From: Pseudomonas sp. S37
GTDB lineage: Bacteria > Pseudomonadota > Gammaproteobacteria > Pseudomonadales > Pseudomonadaceae
Length of the DNA: 64,000 bases
Direction of reading: 5' to 3'
Assembly: GCF_016658545.1 (NCBI RefSeq)
Contig: NZ_JACVZC010000007.1
Coordinates: forward strand, 50,323 to 114,322
Below the pieces are notes generated by a model. The model saw nothing but the letters and a program-made list of their open reading frames with translations, did not search any database and was not told the DNA's origin. Shown here one piece after another: positions 1 through 12,530 of this stretch. Each line of letters opens with the position of its first letter. Position 1 is the stretch's first letter. Both the position numbers and the translations under genes were made by a program.

Positions 1-639
1 ACCGACGTGCCCGACTTCAAGGTCGATTCGCCACCTGAGGCGGGGATGAACCCGTTCATCATGAACCCTGAAGGTGTGGCGCGTTTCTTCGCCATCGACA
101 AGATGGCCGAAGGGCCGTTCCCCGAGCATTACGAGCCGTTCGAAACGCCGATTGGCATCAACCCGCTGCACCCGCAGAACAAGAAGGCCATCAGCAACCC
201 GGCCGGGCGCATCTTCGATTCGGTGTGGGACACCCTCGGCACGCACGACGAGTTCCCGTATGCGGCGACCACCTACCGGCTGACCGAGCACTTCCACTTC
301 TGGAGCAAGCATTGCCGGCTCAACGCCATTGCCCAGCCCGAGCAGTTCGTCGAGGTCGGCGAGGTGCTGGCCAACGAGAAGGGCATCAAGGCCGGTGACC
401 GGGTGCGTGTGTCGAGCAAGCGCGGGCATATCGACGCGGTGGCGGTGGTGACCAAGCGGATTCGCCCGCTGCAGGTCAACAACCAGACCGTGCACCAGAT
501 CGGCATTCCGCTGCACTGGGGCTTTACCGGCGCGACCCGGCATGGCTACCTGACCAACACCCTGGTGCCATTCCTCGGTGACGGCAACACGCAGACGCCA
601 GAGTCCAAGTCGTTCCTCGTCAAAGTGGAGAAACTCTGA
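1..639 (+). CDS. fdoG: Formate dehydrogenase (Mo/W, selenocysteine type) major subunit, C-terminal part
   Basis: This is the last 212 residues of the catalytic alpha subunit of a respiratory formate dehydrogenase; the start lies upstream of the window. The visible part matches the C-terminal molybdopterin-dinucleotide-binding domain (for example [20 protein letters not shown] and the end [20 protein letters not shown]). The enzyme oxidises formate to CO2 and passes electrons to the FdoH iron-sulfur subunit. Its stop codon shares one base with the fdoH start, so the two are translationally coupled. The selenocysteine codon expected near residue 190-200 of the family is outside the window, but the downstream selA, selB and selC genes imply that it is present. 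Confidence 0.95.
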   Translation, partial: TDVPDFKVDSPPEAGMNPFIMNPEGVARFFAIDKMAEGPFPEHYEPFETPIGINPLHPQNKKAISNPAGRIFDSVWDTLGTHDEFPYAATTYRLTEHFHFWSKHCRLNAIAQPEQFVEVGEVLANEKGIKAGDRVRVSSKRGHIDAVAVVTKRIRPLQVNNQTVHQIGIPLHWGFTGATRHGYLTNTLVPFLGDGNTQTPESKSFLVKVEKL

Positions 640-1589
640 TGGCCAGCCAAGACATCATCGCCCGCTCGGCCACCACCACCGTACCGCCCTCGGTACGCCA
701 GCAACAGGAAGTTGCCAAGCTGATCGACACCACCAAGTGCATCGGCTGCAAGGCCTGCCAGGTGGCGTGTTCGGAGTGGAATGAACTGCGTGACGAGGTC
801 GGCCACAACCACGGTACCTACGACAACCCCCAGGACCTTACGGCCGAGACCTGGACGCTGATGCGCTTTACCGAGCACGAGCGCGACGATGGCAACCTGG
901 AGTGGCTGATCCGCAAGGATGGCTGCATGCACTGCGCTGAGCCAGGTTGCCTGAAGGCCTGCCCGAGCCCGGGGGCGATCATCAAGCACGCCAACGGCAT
1001 CGTCGACTTTAACCAGGACCACTGCATCGGTTGCGGGTACTGCATCACCGGCTGCCCGTTCAACATCCCGCGCATCTCGCAAAAGGATCACAAGGCGTAC
1101 AAGTGCACCCTATGTTCCGACCGGGTGACCGTGGGCCTGGAGCCGGCCTGCGTGAAAACCTGCCCGACCGGGGCAATCGTGTTCGGCAGCAAGGACGAAA
1201 TGAAGGTGCATGCCGCCGAGCGCATCGTCGACCTGAAGTCACGCGGCTACGACAATGCCGGGCTGTATGACCCGGATGGCGTCGGAGGCACCCATGTGAT
1301 GTACGTGCTGCACCATGCCGACACGCCCAGGCTGTACGCCGGCTTGCCGGACCAGCCGGTGATCAGCCCGCTGGTGGGGCTGTGGAAAGGCTTCACCAAG
1401 CCGCTGGCGCTGTTGGCGATGGGTGCAGCGGTGCTGGCCGGGTTCTTCCACTACGTGCGGGTTGGCCCGCAGCGGGTCGAGGAGGACGAACACCCGACGC
1501 CACCGGACAGTAGCGTGCGTCAGGTGGACCCCGCGGTGCATATCTACGATCCGGGCAAGCCCGGTGGGCAAGGGGAGCAGCGGCCATGA
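639..1589 (+). CDS. fdoH: Formate dehydrogenase iron-sulfur (beta) subunit
   Basis: A 316-residue electron-transfer subunit with four ferredoxin-like cysteine clusters: [11 protein letters not shown] near residues 34-44, then [25 protein letters not shown] and CTLC...CVKTC. A single hydrophobic segment near residues 248-268 ([18 protein letters not shown]) anchors it to the membrane beside the cytochrome b subunit. Length and cluster order fit FdnH/FdoH. It overlaps fdoG by one base and fdoI by four (ATGA), so it is part of one operon. It relays electrons from the molybdenum site to FdoI haem. Confidence 0.96.
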   Translation: MASQDIIARSATTTVPPSVRQQQEVAKLIDTTKCIGCKACQVACSEWNELRDEVGHNHGTYDNPQDLTAETWTLMRFTEHERDDGNLEWLIRKDGCMHCAEPGCLKACPSPGAIIKHANGIVDFNQDHCIGCGYCITGCPFNIPRISQKDHKAYKCTLCSDRVTVGLEPACVKTCPTGAIVFGSKDEMKVHAAERIVDLKSRGYDNAGLYDPDGVGGTHVMYVLHHADTPRLYAGLPDQPVISPLVGLWKGFTKPLALLAMGAAVLAGFFHYVRVGPQRVEEDEHPTPPDSSVRQVDPAVHIYDPGKPGGQGEQRP

Positions 1590-2242
1590 ACGACAACAAG
1601 CCCATCCTGCGCTACAACGCCAACGAGCGCACCAACCACTGGATCGTAGCGATCCTGTTCATTACGGCAGGGCTTTCCGGGCTGGCGCTGTTCCACCCGG
1701 CGCTGTTCTGGCTCAGCCACCTGTTCGGTGGCGGGCCATGGACGCGTATCTTGCACCCGTTCCTGGGCGTGGCGATGTTCGTGTTCTTCCTTGGTCTGGT
1801 GCTGCGTTTCTGGCGGGCCAACTTCATCACTGCCAACGACCGCCTGTGGCTACGTCGCGTGGACCGGGTGATGCTGAACAAGGAGGAGGGCGTGCCGCCG
1901 GTCGGCAAGTACAACGCCGGGCAGAAGCTGCTGTTCTGGACCTTGCTGGCGTGCATGCTGGTGCTGCTGCTCAGCGGCGTGGTCATCTGGCGGGCGTATT
2001 TCAGCCACCTGTTCGGCATCGAGGTCATTCGCCTGTCGGCACTGGCCCATGCCCTGGCGGCGTTCGTGCTGATCCTCAGCATCATCGTGCACATCTACGC
2101 CGGCATCTGGATCAAGGGTTCGATCGGCGCCATGCTGCATGGCTGGGTAAGCCGCGCATGGGCACGCAAGCACCATGAGTTGTGGTACCGCGAGGTGACC
2201 GGCGACAAGACGCCGGGCAATCACGGACGAAAAGAAGGATGA
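1586..2242 (+). CDS. fdoI: Formate dehydrogenase cytochrome b556 (gamma) subunit
   Basis: A 218-residue membrane cytochrome with four hydrophobic segments, starting near [19 protein letters not shown] and ending with [20 protein letters not shown]. Histidines in the first and last segments (HW, HALAA, HIYA) are the likely haem ligands, as in FdnI/FdoI. It accepts electrons from FdoH and reduces quinone. The start overlaps the fdoH stop by four bases. The fdhE gene begins only four bases after the stop. Confidence 0.95.
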   Translation: MNDNKPILRYNANERTNHWIVAILFITAGLSGLALFHPALFWLSHLFGGGPWTRILHPFLGVAMFVFFLGLVLRFWRANFITANDRLWLRRVDRVMLNKEEGVPPVGKYNAGQKLLFWTLLACMLVLLLSGVVIWRAYFSHLFGIEVIRLSALAHALAAFVLILSIIVHIYAGIWIKGSIGAMLHGWVSRAWARKHHELWYREVTGDKTPGNHGRKEG

Positions 2243-2246
2243 GCGC

Positions 2247-3167
2247 TTGAGCACGATACTTGAACCCGGCCAGATCGAAGCGTCGGCGGTGATGCCGCCG
2301 TTTCTGCACCTGCCTCCGGCCAACCTGTTTGCACTGCGTGCCGCGCGGCTGGAGTACTTGGCCGAGGGCAACGCGCTGGGTGATTACCTGCGCTTTATCG
2401 CACAGCTGTGCCGCGTGCAGCAGCAGCTTGTGGATAACCCGCCCGGCGGATTGCCAGTGGCCGAGGAGCGTCAGCGCCTGTGCATAAGTCATGGCCTGCC
2501 ACCCCTGGCAGCTGACAGCCTGGTGCGTGAAGGCCCGTGGCTGGACTGGTTGCAGGCCTTGCTCATGCACCTCGACAGCGAGGCCGGTGGCGCGCTGGGC
2601 GAGGCGCTGCAAGCCCTGCGCGACAGCGACGATCGTCGGCGCAAGGGCTGGGGTATCGCCTTGCTCGGTGGGCAATACGATGCGCTGCCGGCGGCGCTGG
2701 TGCCGTTCATTGGCGCGGCCTTGCAGGCCGCGTGGTCGAGCTGGTTGCTGGCACTGCCAACCGCCGAGCTCAAGCCCGCCGGCAGCCTGGCCCAGTGCCC
2801 GGCCTGCGGTTCGCCGGCGATGGCGGGGGTGGTGCGTAACCGTGGCAAGCACAACGGCCTGCGTTACCTGGCCTGTTCGCTGTGCGCCTGCGAGTGGCAT
2901 GTGGTGCGGGTCAAGTGCGTGTATTGCGAGTCGAGCAAGGATTTGCGCTACACCAGCCTGGAAGACGACCGCCATGCGCCGGGCAAGGCGCCGCTGCGCG
3001 CCGAGTGTTGCCCGGGGTGCGAAAGCTACCTGAAGCAGAATTACCTGGAGAACGATGCAGCGGCCGAGCCACTGGCCGACGATCTGGCGAGCCTGGCGCT
3101 GGATATCCGCCTGGACGAGGAGGGCTTTTATCGCCTGGCACCCAACCTGCTGCTTGCGCCCGGGTAG
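2247..3167 (+). CDS. fdhE: Formate dehydrogenase accessory protein FdhE
   Basis: A 306-residue cytoplasmic maturation factor. The C-terminal half carries the metal-binding CxxC pairs of the family: CPACGSP, CSLCACEWHV, CVYCESSKDL and CCPGCESYLK. FdhE helps activate formate dehydrogenase before export. The start is a TTG (STILEPGQIEAS) eight bases after AAGGA, immediately after fdoI, so the gene is read from the same transcript. The length matches the family. Confidence 0.93.
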   Translation: MSTILEPGQIEASAVMPPFLHLPPANLFALRAARLEYLAEGNALGDYLRFIAQLCRVQQQLVDNPPGGLPVAEERQRLCISHGLPPLAADSLVREGPWLDWLQALLMHLDSEAGGALGEALQALRDSDDRRRKGWGIALLGGQYDALPAALVPFIGAALQAAWSSWLLALPTAELKPAGSLAQCPACGSPAMAGVVRNRGKHNGLRYLACSLCACEWHVVRVKCVYCESSKDLRYTSLEDDRHAPGKAPLRAECCPGCESYLKQNYLENDAAAEPLADDLASLALDIRLDEEGFYRLAPNLLLAPG

Positions 3168-3204
3168 TGGGTGAGTGTCTACACTGAAGTACCGAGTTGC
3201 CTTC

Positions 3205-3288
3205 TTCGCGGGTAAACCCGCTCCTACAAGGAATTGCGCAGGTCTCGAGATCTGTAGAGGAATCTGTGGGAGCGGGTTTACCCGCGAA
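3205..3288. repeat. REP pair, inverted
   Basis: Two inverted copies of the P. putida-type REP (CGCGGGTAAACCCGCTCCTACA on one strand, then its mirror) are separated by about 35 bases. They lie between fdhE and selA, where the transcript could fold into a long hairpin. Confidence 0.9.
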
Positions 3289-3323
3289 AGGGCCAGCACA
3301 GACAACGGATCAGTCCAAGGTAG

Positions 3324-4739
<1,416 letters not shown>

Positions 4740-4753
4740 CTGGGGCCGGTGCA

Positions 4754-6676
<1,923 letters not shown>

Positions 6677-6682
6677 GTACAA

Positions 6683-6778
6683 GGAAGGCAATCGCGCCCG
6701 GTGGCGCGGCCGGGCTTCAAACCCGGTTGGGGACGGCAGCCGTTCCCGGGCAGGTTCGACTCCCGCTGCCTTCCGCCA
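6683..6778 (+). tRNA. selC: tRNA-Sec (anticodon TCA)
   Basis: A 96-base tRNA lies seven bases after selB. The acceptor stem has eight base pairs (GGAAGGCA with TGCCTTCC), followed by discriminator G and an encoded CCA. The anticodon stem CCGGG/CCCGG closes the loop CTTCAAA, giving anticodon TCA at 6717-6719. The long variable arm and the T arm (GGTTCGACTCC) are those of bacterial tRNA-Sec. This completes the selenocysteine insertion set. Confidence 0.97.
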
Positions 6779-6801
6779 TTATTTTCTACCTGTAGGGCCT
6801 C

Positions 6802-6865
6802 TTCGCGGGTAAACCCGCTCCTACAACGATTGCATTCCCTGTGTAGGAGCGGGTTTACCCGCGAA
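6802..6865. repeat. REP pair, inverted
   Basis: Inverted REP pair (TTCGCGGGTAAACCCGCTCC and its mirror) between selC and the convergent asparaginase gene. It sits where a bidirectional terminator would be expected. Confidence 0.9.
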
Positions 6866-6885
6866 TAGGCCCTGAAGGGTTAAAC

Positions 6886-7875
6886 CTAAGCCCGCTCCCC
6901 ACACAGATCCAGCGCAAACCACTGTTCTGCTGCATCCACACCCAATCCCGCCCCCAGCAACGCAACCATCTTGCCCAACGCCGCCTCACGGGTCATGCCA
7001 CCACCACTGACCAGCCCGGCTCCGCGCAGTCGATTACCCGCCGCATAGGTATCGAACACCACCGACCCCTCAGGGCACTGGCTGATCGCCGCCAGCAGCA
7101 CACCGCGCTGGCGCGCCGCGCGCAGCACCTCCAGCAACGCCAGGTCATCCGACGGCCCGGTACCACTGCCATAGCACTCCAGCAGCAACCCTTGTACGCC
7201 GCTGTCAAGCAGGCCTTGCAAGTGCCCGGCCTGCAGCCCTGGGAACACCGGCACTACCGCCAGGTTGACCGGCTGGCGCGGGTGTTTGTAGCCAAGCTCC
7301 ACGGGGAGTGCCTCGGCACGCTCACCCTCGCGATGGCGCGGCAGTGCGGCAAACGCATCGAACGCCTCACTGCGCAGCTTCGACGCCCGGCAGCCATGCA
7401 GCAATTGCCCATGGAAGTACAGCTGCACGCCGTCCTCCAGGCCTTGTTCGAACTGGCGCAGCGCACCACACAGGTTGGGCCAGGCGTCGCTGTCGGGGGC
7501 GCCGGCAGGCAGCATCGAGCCGGTCAGCAGCACCGGCACCGGCAGGCCCAGCAGAAGGAACGACAACGCCGCAGCGCTGTAGGCCAGGCTGTCGGTACCG
7601 TGCAGTACCAACACACCATCATGGCCAGCCACATCCACCGCCGCGACGATGGCATCGCGCATCGCCAGCCAGTTGTGCTGTTGCATGTTGGCGCTGTCCA
7701 GCAGCGGGTTCAGCTCTTGCAGGGTCCAGTGTACCTGGGGTGCATCGGCCAGCTGGGCGAAGTGTTCACGCATCCGTGCTTCAAAACCGCCAGCCGGCGC
7801 CAGGCCTTCCGGGGTTTCGAGCATGCCGATGGTGCCACCGGTATAGAGAACGAGAAGATTCTTGACTGCACGCAT
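6886..7875 (-). CDS. ansA: L-asparaginase, type I-like
   Basis: A 329-residue asparaginase/glutaminase-family enzyme that hydrolyses asparagine to aspartate and ammonia. The N-terminal catalytic Thr lies in LYTGGTIGM and the second catalytic segment is LVLHGTDSLAYSAAAL. No signal peptide is seen, so it should be cytoplasmic. The start at 7875 (MRAVKNLL) is preferred. A longer in-frame start at 7917 would run through the terminator of the upstream symporter gene; 7884 is a possible alternative. The gene is on the opposite strand to selB/selC and convergent with them. Confidence 0.9.
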   Translation of the reverse strand: MRAVKNLLVLYTGGTIGMLETPEGLAPAGGFEARMREHFAQLADAPQVHWTLQELNPLLDSANMQQHNWLAMRDAIVAAVDVAGHDGVLVLHGTDSLAYSAAALSFLLLGLPVPVLLTGSMLPAGAPDSDAWPNLCGALRQFEQGLEDGVQLYFHGQLLHGCRASKLRSEAFDAFAALPRHREGERAEALPVELGYKHPRQPVNLAVVPVFPGLQAGHLQGLLDSGVQGLLLECYGSGTGPSDDLALLEVLRAARQRGVLLAAISQCPEGSVVFDTYAAGNRLRGAGLVSGGGMTREAALGKMVALLGAGLGVDAAEQWFALDLCGERA

Positions 7876-7902
7876 GGAAAGCATCCGAAGCGGTGAGCGG
7901 AG

Positions 7903-7931
7903 AAAAAAGCCGCCCACGGACGGGGCGGCTT
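7903..7931 (-). terminator. Rho-independent terminator of the symporter gene
   Basis: Read on the minus strand, AAGCCGCC and GGGCGGCTT form a GC-rich stem followed by a run of six T. It lies 16 bases after the symporter stop and just before the asparaginase start. Confidence 0.85.
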
Positions 7932-7946
7932 GGGCAGGGGAGGATA

Positions 7947-9389
7947 TCAGCGCTGTGGCTGAGCTTGGCCAGCTGCTTTGTCAGCGGCTGTTTCCACCTG
8001 CGGGTTGGCAGGCCAGGCATTGCGGTCCAGGTCCAGGTCGGCGAACTGGGTCGAATCAAACACCGGCTGCTTGATACCGGCCTTGCGTTGGTTGTCGTAG
8101 TCGCGCATCACCCGCAGGCCGACCTTGAACAGCAGGGCCAGGGCGATCAGGTTGACGAAGGCCAGGCAGGTCATGGTGATGTCGGCGAAGGCGAACACGG
8201 TCGACAGGTCTTGCATCGAACCCCATACCACCAGGGCCAGCACCAGGCCACGGAACACCATCAGCACCACGCGGTTGCGGCTGAGGAACTGCAGGCTGTT
8301 CTCGCCCAGGTAGTAGTTGTAGAGGATGCAGGTGAACACGAACAGCGACAGTGCAACGCTGACGAACACGCGGCCCCAGTCACCGACCACGGCGGCCAGC
8401 GAGTTCTGGGTCAGGACAATGCCGTCACCTTCGAAGCCCGGGGTGTAGAAGCCCGACAGCAGGATCAGCAGTGCGGTGCAGGTGCAGATCACGAAGGTGT
8501 CGAGGAACACGCTGAAGGCCTGGACCACGCCCTGGGCGCCCGGGTGCTTCACTGCAGCCACGGCGGCAACGTTCGGTGCACTGCCCAGGCCTGCTTCGTT
8601 GGCGAACACGCCACGCTTCACGCCCATGACGATGGCGCTGCCGAGCAGGCCGCCAAAGGCTGGGTCGAGGCCGAAGGCGCTCTTGAAGATGGTTTCCAGC
8701 ATGGCGGGTACGTGGTCGATCTGGGTGCCGATCACATACAGGGTCACGCCGATGTAGGCCAGGGTCTTGACCGGCACCAGCAGGTCGGACACTGCCGCGA
8801 TGCGCTTGATGCCGCCGATGAAGGTGATCGCCAGCAGCACGGCCAGGACGATGCCGGTGTGGCTTGGGTCGAAGGCAAAGGCGTTCTGCAGCGAATGGGT
8901 CACGGTGTACGACTGCAGGCCGATGAAGGCGAAGCCGTAGGTGACCAGCAGCAAGATCGAGAACACGATGGCCATGCTCTTTAGCTTCAGGCCGTGCAGG
9001 ATGTAGTACGCCGGGCCGCCGCGGTACAGGCCGTCGCCGTCAGCGCGCTTGTACACCTGGGCCAGGGTACATTCGAAGAAGCTGCTGGCCATGCCGACCA
9101 GGGCAGTCACCCACATCCAGAACACTGCACCTGGGCCACCCAGGGTCACGGCAATACCGACACCGGCGATGTTACCGGCGCCGACGCGGCCGGCCAGGCT
9201 CAGCATCAGGGCCTGGAAGGAGCTCAGCTGGCCTGCCTGGCCACGCAGCGATTCCTTGAAAACAGCGAACATGTGGCCGAAATGGCGGAACTGGACGAAA
9301 CGGGAGCGGATGGTGAAATAGCTACCCAGCCCTACGATCAGCACGATGAGGAGTTTCCCCGAAAGGAAATCGTTGAGTACTTCGAGCAT
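7947..9389 (-). CDS. Sodium:alanine symporter family (AGCS) protein
   Basis: A 480-residue inner-membrane transporter with about ten hydrophobic segments. The AGCS family signature is clear near residues 65-95 (GRVGAGNIAGVGIAVTLGGP, then GAVFWMWV). FANEAGLGSAPNVAA is a second conserved stretch. Family members move alanine or glycine with Na+ or H+. A strong terminator follows, and the gene appears to be monocistronic. The divergent upstream gene encodes an XRE regulator, but no operator linking the two is obvious. The exact amino acid substrate cannot be told. Confidence 0.92.
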   Translation of the reverse strand: MLEVLNDFLSGKLLIVLIVGLGSYFTIRSRFVQFRHFGHMFAVFKESLRGQAGQLSSFQALMLSLAGRVGAGNIAGVGIAVTLGGPGAVFWMWVTALVGMASSFFECTLAQVYKRADGDGLYRGGPAYYILHGLKLKSMAIVFSILLLVTYGFAFIGLQSYTVTHSLQNAFAFDPSHTGIVLAVLLAITFIGGIKRIAAVSDLLVPVKTLAYIGVTLYVIGTQIDHVPAMLETIFKSAFGLDPAFGGLLGSAIVMGVKRGVFANEAGLGSAPNVAAVAAVKHPGAQGVVQAFSVFLDTFVICTCTALLILLSGFYTPGFEGDGIVLTQNSLAAVVGDWGRVFVSVALSLFVFTCILYNYYLGENSLQFLSRNRVVLMVFRGLVLALVVWGSMQDLSTVFAFADITMTCLAFVNLIALALLFKVGLRVMRDYDNQRKAGIKQPVFDSTQFADLDLDRNAWPANPQVETAADKAAGQAQPQR

Positions 9390-9508
9390 TGGAAAATGAC
9401 CTCGATTCTTATTCTTCGTGTGGAAAGACCAGCGGACGGCAGGCGCACCGCTATGCGTTGGGGCGCATGGTTGGCCATGACAAGAGTCGTTACAATTTCG
9501 CGGCTTGC

Positions 9509-9537
9509 TCTGACTTGATGCGACTTGATGCTACAAT
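9509..9537 (+). promoter_or_regulatory. Candidate sigma-70 promoter of the XRE regulator gene
   Basis: A -10-like hexamer TACAAT (9532-9537) is preceded, 17 bases upstream, by a weak -35-like TCTGAC (9509-9514). Two direct GACTTGATG copies (9512-9520 and 9522-9530) lie in the spacer. They could be an operator for the encoded regulator. Confidence 0.4.
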
Positions 9538-9567
9538 GGCGTCATTCGCGTCACCTGGGTTCCGCAC

Positions 9568-10377
9568 ATGAGCGATCATTTCGCTACCAACCTCAAACTG
9601 GCCTGCAGCCACTACCGCTCTATTTCCGAAGTTTGCCGCCAGCTGTCGATCAACCGCGCGCAGTTCAACAAGTACCTGAGCGGGCAGAGCCGTCCGACGG
9701 CTTTCAACCTCAAACGCATCGGTGATTTCTTCGGCGTCGAGGATTACGAACTGAACTTGCCGGCCGAGCAGTTCGCCCGGTTGATCGGCGCACGCGTGTC
9801 GACGCTGGCCGAGCAGCCCAGCGACCCGATCAGCGAGTTGTTCCGCCCGCTGCACGAGCATGCCGGCAACCTCTCGCGCTATTGCGGTTACTACTTCGAG
9901 TACTCCAACTGCATGTCGGTACCGGGCACGATCCTGGTGTCGCTGGTGCATCTGTGGGAAGAACGCGGCCGCTTCCTGTTCGAGCGCCAGGAGCGCCAGG
10001 AGCGCTCCAGCGCCACCGACCAGCATGCCGAAGTGCGTTGCCGTTACCTGGGCGCGGCATTCCAGCTGCAGGATCGGGTATTCCTCATCGACTACGAGTC
10101 GTTGACCTTCAACGAGATGAGCCAGACCATCCTCATTCCCAGCTTCAAAAGCCGCATTACCCGCCTGAACGGCCTGAAGGCCGGGGTCTCCAGCGGCGAT
10201 CGACGCAACCCGGCCTGCACCCGGGTGGTGTGGGAGTATCTGGGCGAAGAGATCAATCGCATCAATGCCTATCGGCAGGTGAAGCTGTACCGGCCGGATG
10301 ATCCGCGTATAGATGATGATGTACGCGAGCGGTTGAGCGTGGGGCCGTTGCGCAACAGCCTGTTCGAGATTGAGTGA
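9568..10377 (+). CDS. XRE-type helix-turn-helix regulator with unknown C-terminal domain
   Basis: A 269-residue protein. Residues 1-65 form a Cro/CI-like DNA-binding domain (SISEVCRQLSINRAQFNKYL then SGQSRPTAFNLKRIGDFFGV). The remaining about 200 residues are not a family I recognise; they are soluble, rich in aromatic residues, and may sense a ligand. It is divergent from the alanine symporter gene and may regulate it, which is inference from position only. The start at 9568 follows a -10-like TACAAT at 9532-9537. No operon partner lies downstream. Confidence 0.85.
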   Translation: MSDHFATNLKLACSHYRSISEVCRQLSINRAQFNKYLSGQSRPTAFNLKRIGDFFGVEDYELNLPAEQFARLIGARVSTLAEQPSDPISELFRPLHEHAGNLSRYCGYYFEYSNCMSVPGTILVSLVHLWEERGRFLFERQERQERSSATDQHAEVRCRYLGAAFQLQDRVFLIDYESLTFNEMSQTILIPSFKSRITRLNGLKAGVSSGDRRNPACTRVVWEYLGEEINRINAYRQVKLYRPDDPRIDDDVRERLSVGPLRNSLFEIE

Positions 10378-10385
10378 TTTCGCAT

Positions 10386-11180
10386 TCAGGGCACAAGGCG
10401 ATGCAGCCACTGCGCAAACGGGTTGTCTGCATCGAGCAGCAACTTGGTTGCCATGATGCAGCAAACACAGACCAGCAATGGCTTGATCAGACGAGGGCCG
10501 AAGTGCACGGCGCAACGCGCGCCTAACTGAGCACCCGCAAAAGCGGCAAGCGCCATGGTGATTGCCAGTGGCCAGATGATCGCGCCGCTCAAGGAAAACA
10601 CTGACAACGCGCCAAGGTTGCAGGCAGCGTTCAAAAGCTTGCTATTGCAAACGGCCTGGAGCAGATGCTGGCCGAGCAAGATGACGCAGGCCAGCATGAA
10701 GAATGAGCCGACGCCTGGACCGAAAACACCGTCGTAAAACCCGATGATGGGCGCTGCAGTCATGCAGAACGCGCTGGTTGAAATCCTCGCTTTGCGCGTT
10801 TGATCATCAGGTTTAGGGCTAAAAGCGAAGTAGGCTGCGACAACGATCAGGAGGATTGGTACACAGGCCTGCAGCAGTGCTTTGGGTACGAAACTGACTG
10901 ACAAGGCACCTAGTGCCCCGCCGAAGAAGGCCATAAGGGCCATCAAGCGGGATCTTTTCCAGTCGATCATGCCTTTGCGGGCAAAGGCGAATGTAGCCGA
11001 AACGGTCGCTGATGCTGCCTGAAACTTGTTGGTGGCGATCGCAGCCAACGGTTCGATTCCGGCTATGAACAGTACCGGCAGGGTAATCAAACCACCGCCG
11101 CCGGCAATAGCATCAAAGAAACCGGCCATGAGCGCCACCAGCGCGAGAACAAGAACAAGTGTTACATCGAGTTCTATCAT
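10386..11180 (-). CDS. TSUP (TauE/SafE) family membrane transporter
   Basis: A 264-residue polytopic protein with about eight hydrophobic segments. The family glycine-rich motif is AGFFDAIAGGGGLITLPVLF near residue 20 and repeats as FYDGVFGPGVGSFFMLA near residue 155. TSUP proteins export or import sulfur-containing or organic anions. The start has AGGAAA eight bases upstream. It lies 17 bases after the dioxygenase stop on the same strand, so the two form an operon. The substrate is unknown; a product of the dioxygenase is a reasonable guess. Convergent with the XRE regulator gene. Confidence 0.88.
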   Translation of the reverse strand: MIELDVTLVLVLALVALMAGFFDAIAGGGGLITLPVLFIAGIEPLAAIATNKFQAASATVSATFAFARKGMIDWKRSRLMALMAFFGGALGALSVSFVPKALLQACVPILLIVVAAYFAFSPKPDDQTRKARISTSAFCMTAAPIIGFYDGVFGPGVGSFFMLACVILLGQHLLQAVCNSKLLNAACNLGALSVFSLSGAIIWPLAITMALAAFAGAQLGARCAVHFGPRLIKPLLVCVCCIMATKLLLDADNPFAQWLHRLVP

Positions 11181-11197
11181 TGAGTGGTTTCCTGTGC

Positions 11198-12238
11198 TCA
11201 GGCACGAACCAGTAGTGGATCTTCAGCGATTACAATTGGAACTGCGCAACGGGAGTATCCGAACTGACGTAGCAATAATCGCCGGTTGTCTCGAATGATG
11301 TCGCGGCTGTGCAAGGCTCGACCGTTGTTGATCAGCAATGCGGTGTCTGCTTGAAGGTCGAACAGCAAGGGAGGCGTGCTGCTGAGTACCTGCTGAAATG
11401 CATTGAATGCGCGCACAGCTGCGCGACTGGCATTGGCGTTGAGTGAAAAACGATAGCTGTTGTAGCGAATTGCAAATCCGCCGTCGGGGTTGAACTGGAG
11501 CAGCGAGACCGCCTGGCCTGCGTTGCCATGCCCATCCGCGAAGCATTCACTACGCGTAAAGTCAAATGATGGCGAAGTAAGGGCGAGCACATCCAGGCTG
11601 TGCATTCGTTCGAGGATGTGCCGAAGTGGAAAAACCGCAGTAGCTTCGTGGGCAGGATTCCATCGTGCTGTCAGGATAAGTGCGCAAGGCGCAGGCGAAT
11701 GGCCATTGCTGGCAACCGTCGAACAATTGTAGGGCGCTTCGGTATGTGGCCCCAGGCGCATCCCTGCATGTGAGGTCAGTTCGGTTTCAGTATCGGGTTT
11801 TTCGTCGAGGAGAGGGATGCAGCCGCCTCCTTTGAAGTTAGCGACCAAACGCACCTGTTTGCCGTCATTGTCGATGTCGAAGGCAAAACTGCGATGTTGT
11901 GCCAGTGCCAGCAGCAGGTGGTTACGCGACGCAAGGAATTGGCAGCGGTTGCTGTTCGCCAGCGACATGATGTCGGCCAGCTTTTCAGGGGGCGGGTCGT
12001 CGGCGCCAGGCATCTGCCTGAACATCAGGGCAGATAGCTGGCCTGCACTAAATCGCTGTAGCGTCGACTGTTGGTCAGCACTCAATAGTGTTTCGAGTTG
12101 TTCAGCAAATAGGCGGGCTTGAACCGCCACGCCTCTAGCTTCTGGCCCCCCCAGTTCTGTAAGGGTTTGGCTTGCGAGCGCTATCGCCTGGCCTTGCTCC
12201 CTGTTGAAGTCCAGATAGGCAACTTCCGAATGGTGCAT
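11198..12238 (-). CDS. Fe(II)/2-oxoglutarate-dependent dioxygenase, clavaminate synthase-like
   Basis: A 346-residue enzyme. The iron-binding HxE motif is in GPHTEAPYNC (about residue 185). The distal His and the 2-oxoglutarate-binding Arg are in NNGRALHSRD and RRLLLRQFGYSR near the C-terminus. This spacing is that of the VioC/AsnO/KDO group that hydroxylates free L-amino acids, and of TauD/TfdA relatives. The start at 12238 (MHHSEVAY) has AAGGAA six bases upstream; a longer ORF start at 12313 has no support. It is co-transcribed with the TSUP gene. The substrate cannot be assigned, and the pair looks like an accessory insertion. Confidence 0.8.
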   Translation of the reverse strand: MHHSEVAYLDFNREQGQAIALASQTLTELGGPEARGVAVQARLFAEQLETLLSADQQSTLQRFSAGQLSALMFRQMPGADDPPPEKLADIMSLANSNRCQFLASRNHLLLALAQHRSFAFDIDNDGKQVRLVANFKGGGCIPLLDEKPDTETELTSHAGMRLGPHTEAPYNCSTVASNGHSPAPCALILTARWNPAHEATAVFPLRHILERMHSLDVLALTSPSFDFTRSECFADGHGNAGQAVSLLQFNPDGGFAIRYNSYRFSLNANASRAAVRAFNAFQQVLSSTPPLLFDLQADTALLINNGRALHSRDIIRDNRRLLLRQFGYSRCAVPIVIAEDPLLVRA

Positions 12239-12530
12239 GAAACGTTCCTTGTAGTGGATAGCGTGAAGTGCCTTTGTTACCGCCGCTCGCACAATTGCGT
12301 CGGCAACAAGCAAGTGGCAGCAAACAATGATTCAATGCCGTTGGGCCGTTGAAGGGAAATCAGCCTGATCTTTGAGCGCTGTAGGAGATTTCTGCTTGTT
12401 GAGATTTCGATATGAAAGCGTTGAGCGATTGCGATGAACGGTTTGCTCGAGACCCCGTGTTGGACTTCCCCGCCCGGAAACCGCAAAATGACCCCTTTCC
12501 TTCATCAACCTCTCCGGATCTGCTGACTCT
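12239..12530. other. Divergent intergenic region with promoters only
   Basis: This gap of 292 bases between the dioxygenase and epimerase starts shows no convincing ORF. It holds an imperfect inverted repeat, TTGTTACCG (12276-12284) with CGGCAACAA (12300-12308), about 40 bases upstream of the dioxygenase start. That could be a repressor site. No terminator was seen. Confidence 0.4.

Noticed and set aside
7876..7917. Longer asparaginase start (GTG at 7917)
   Set aside because: The extension is the terminator hairpin of the symporter gene, and it lacks family similarity.
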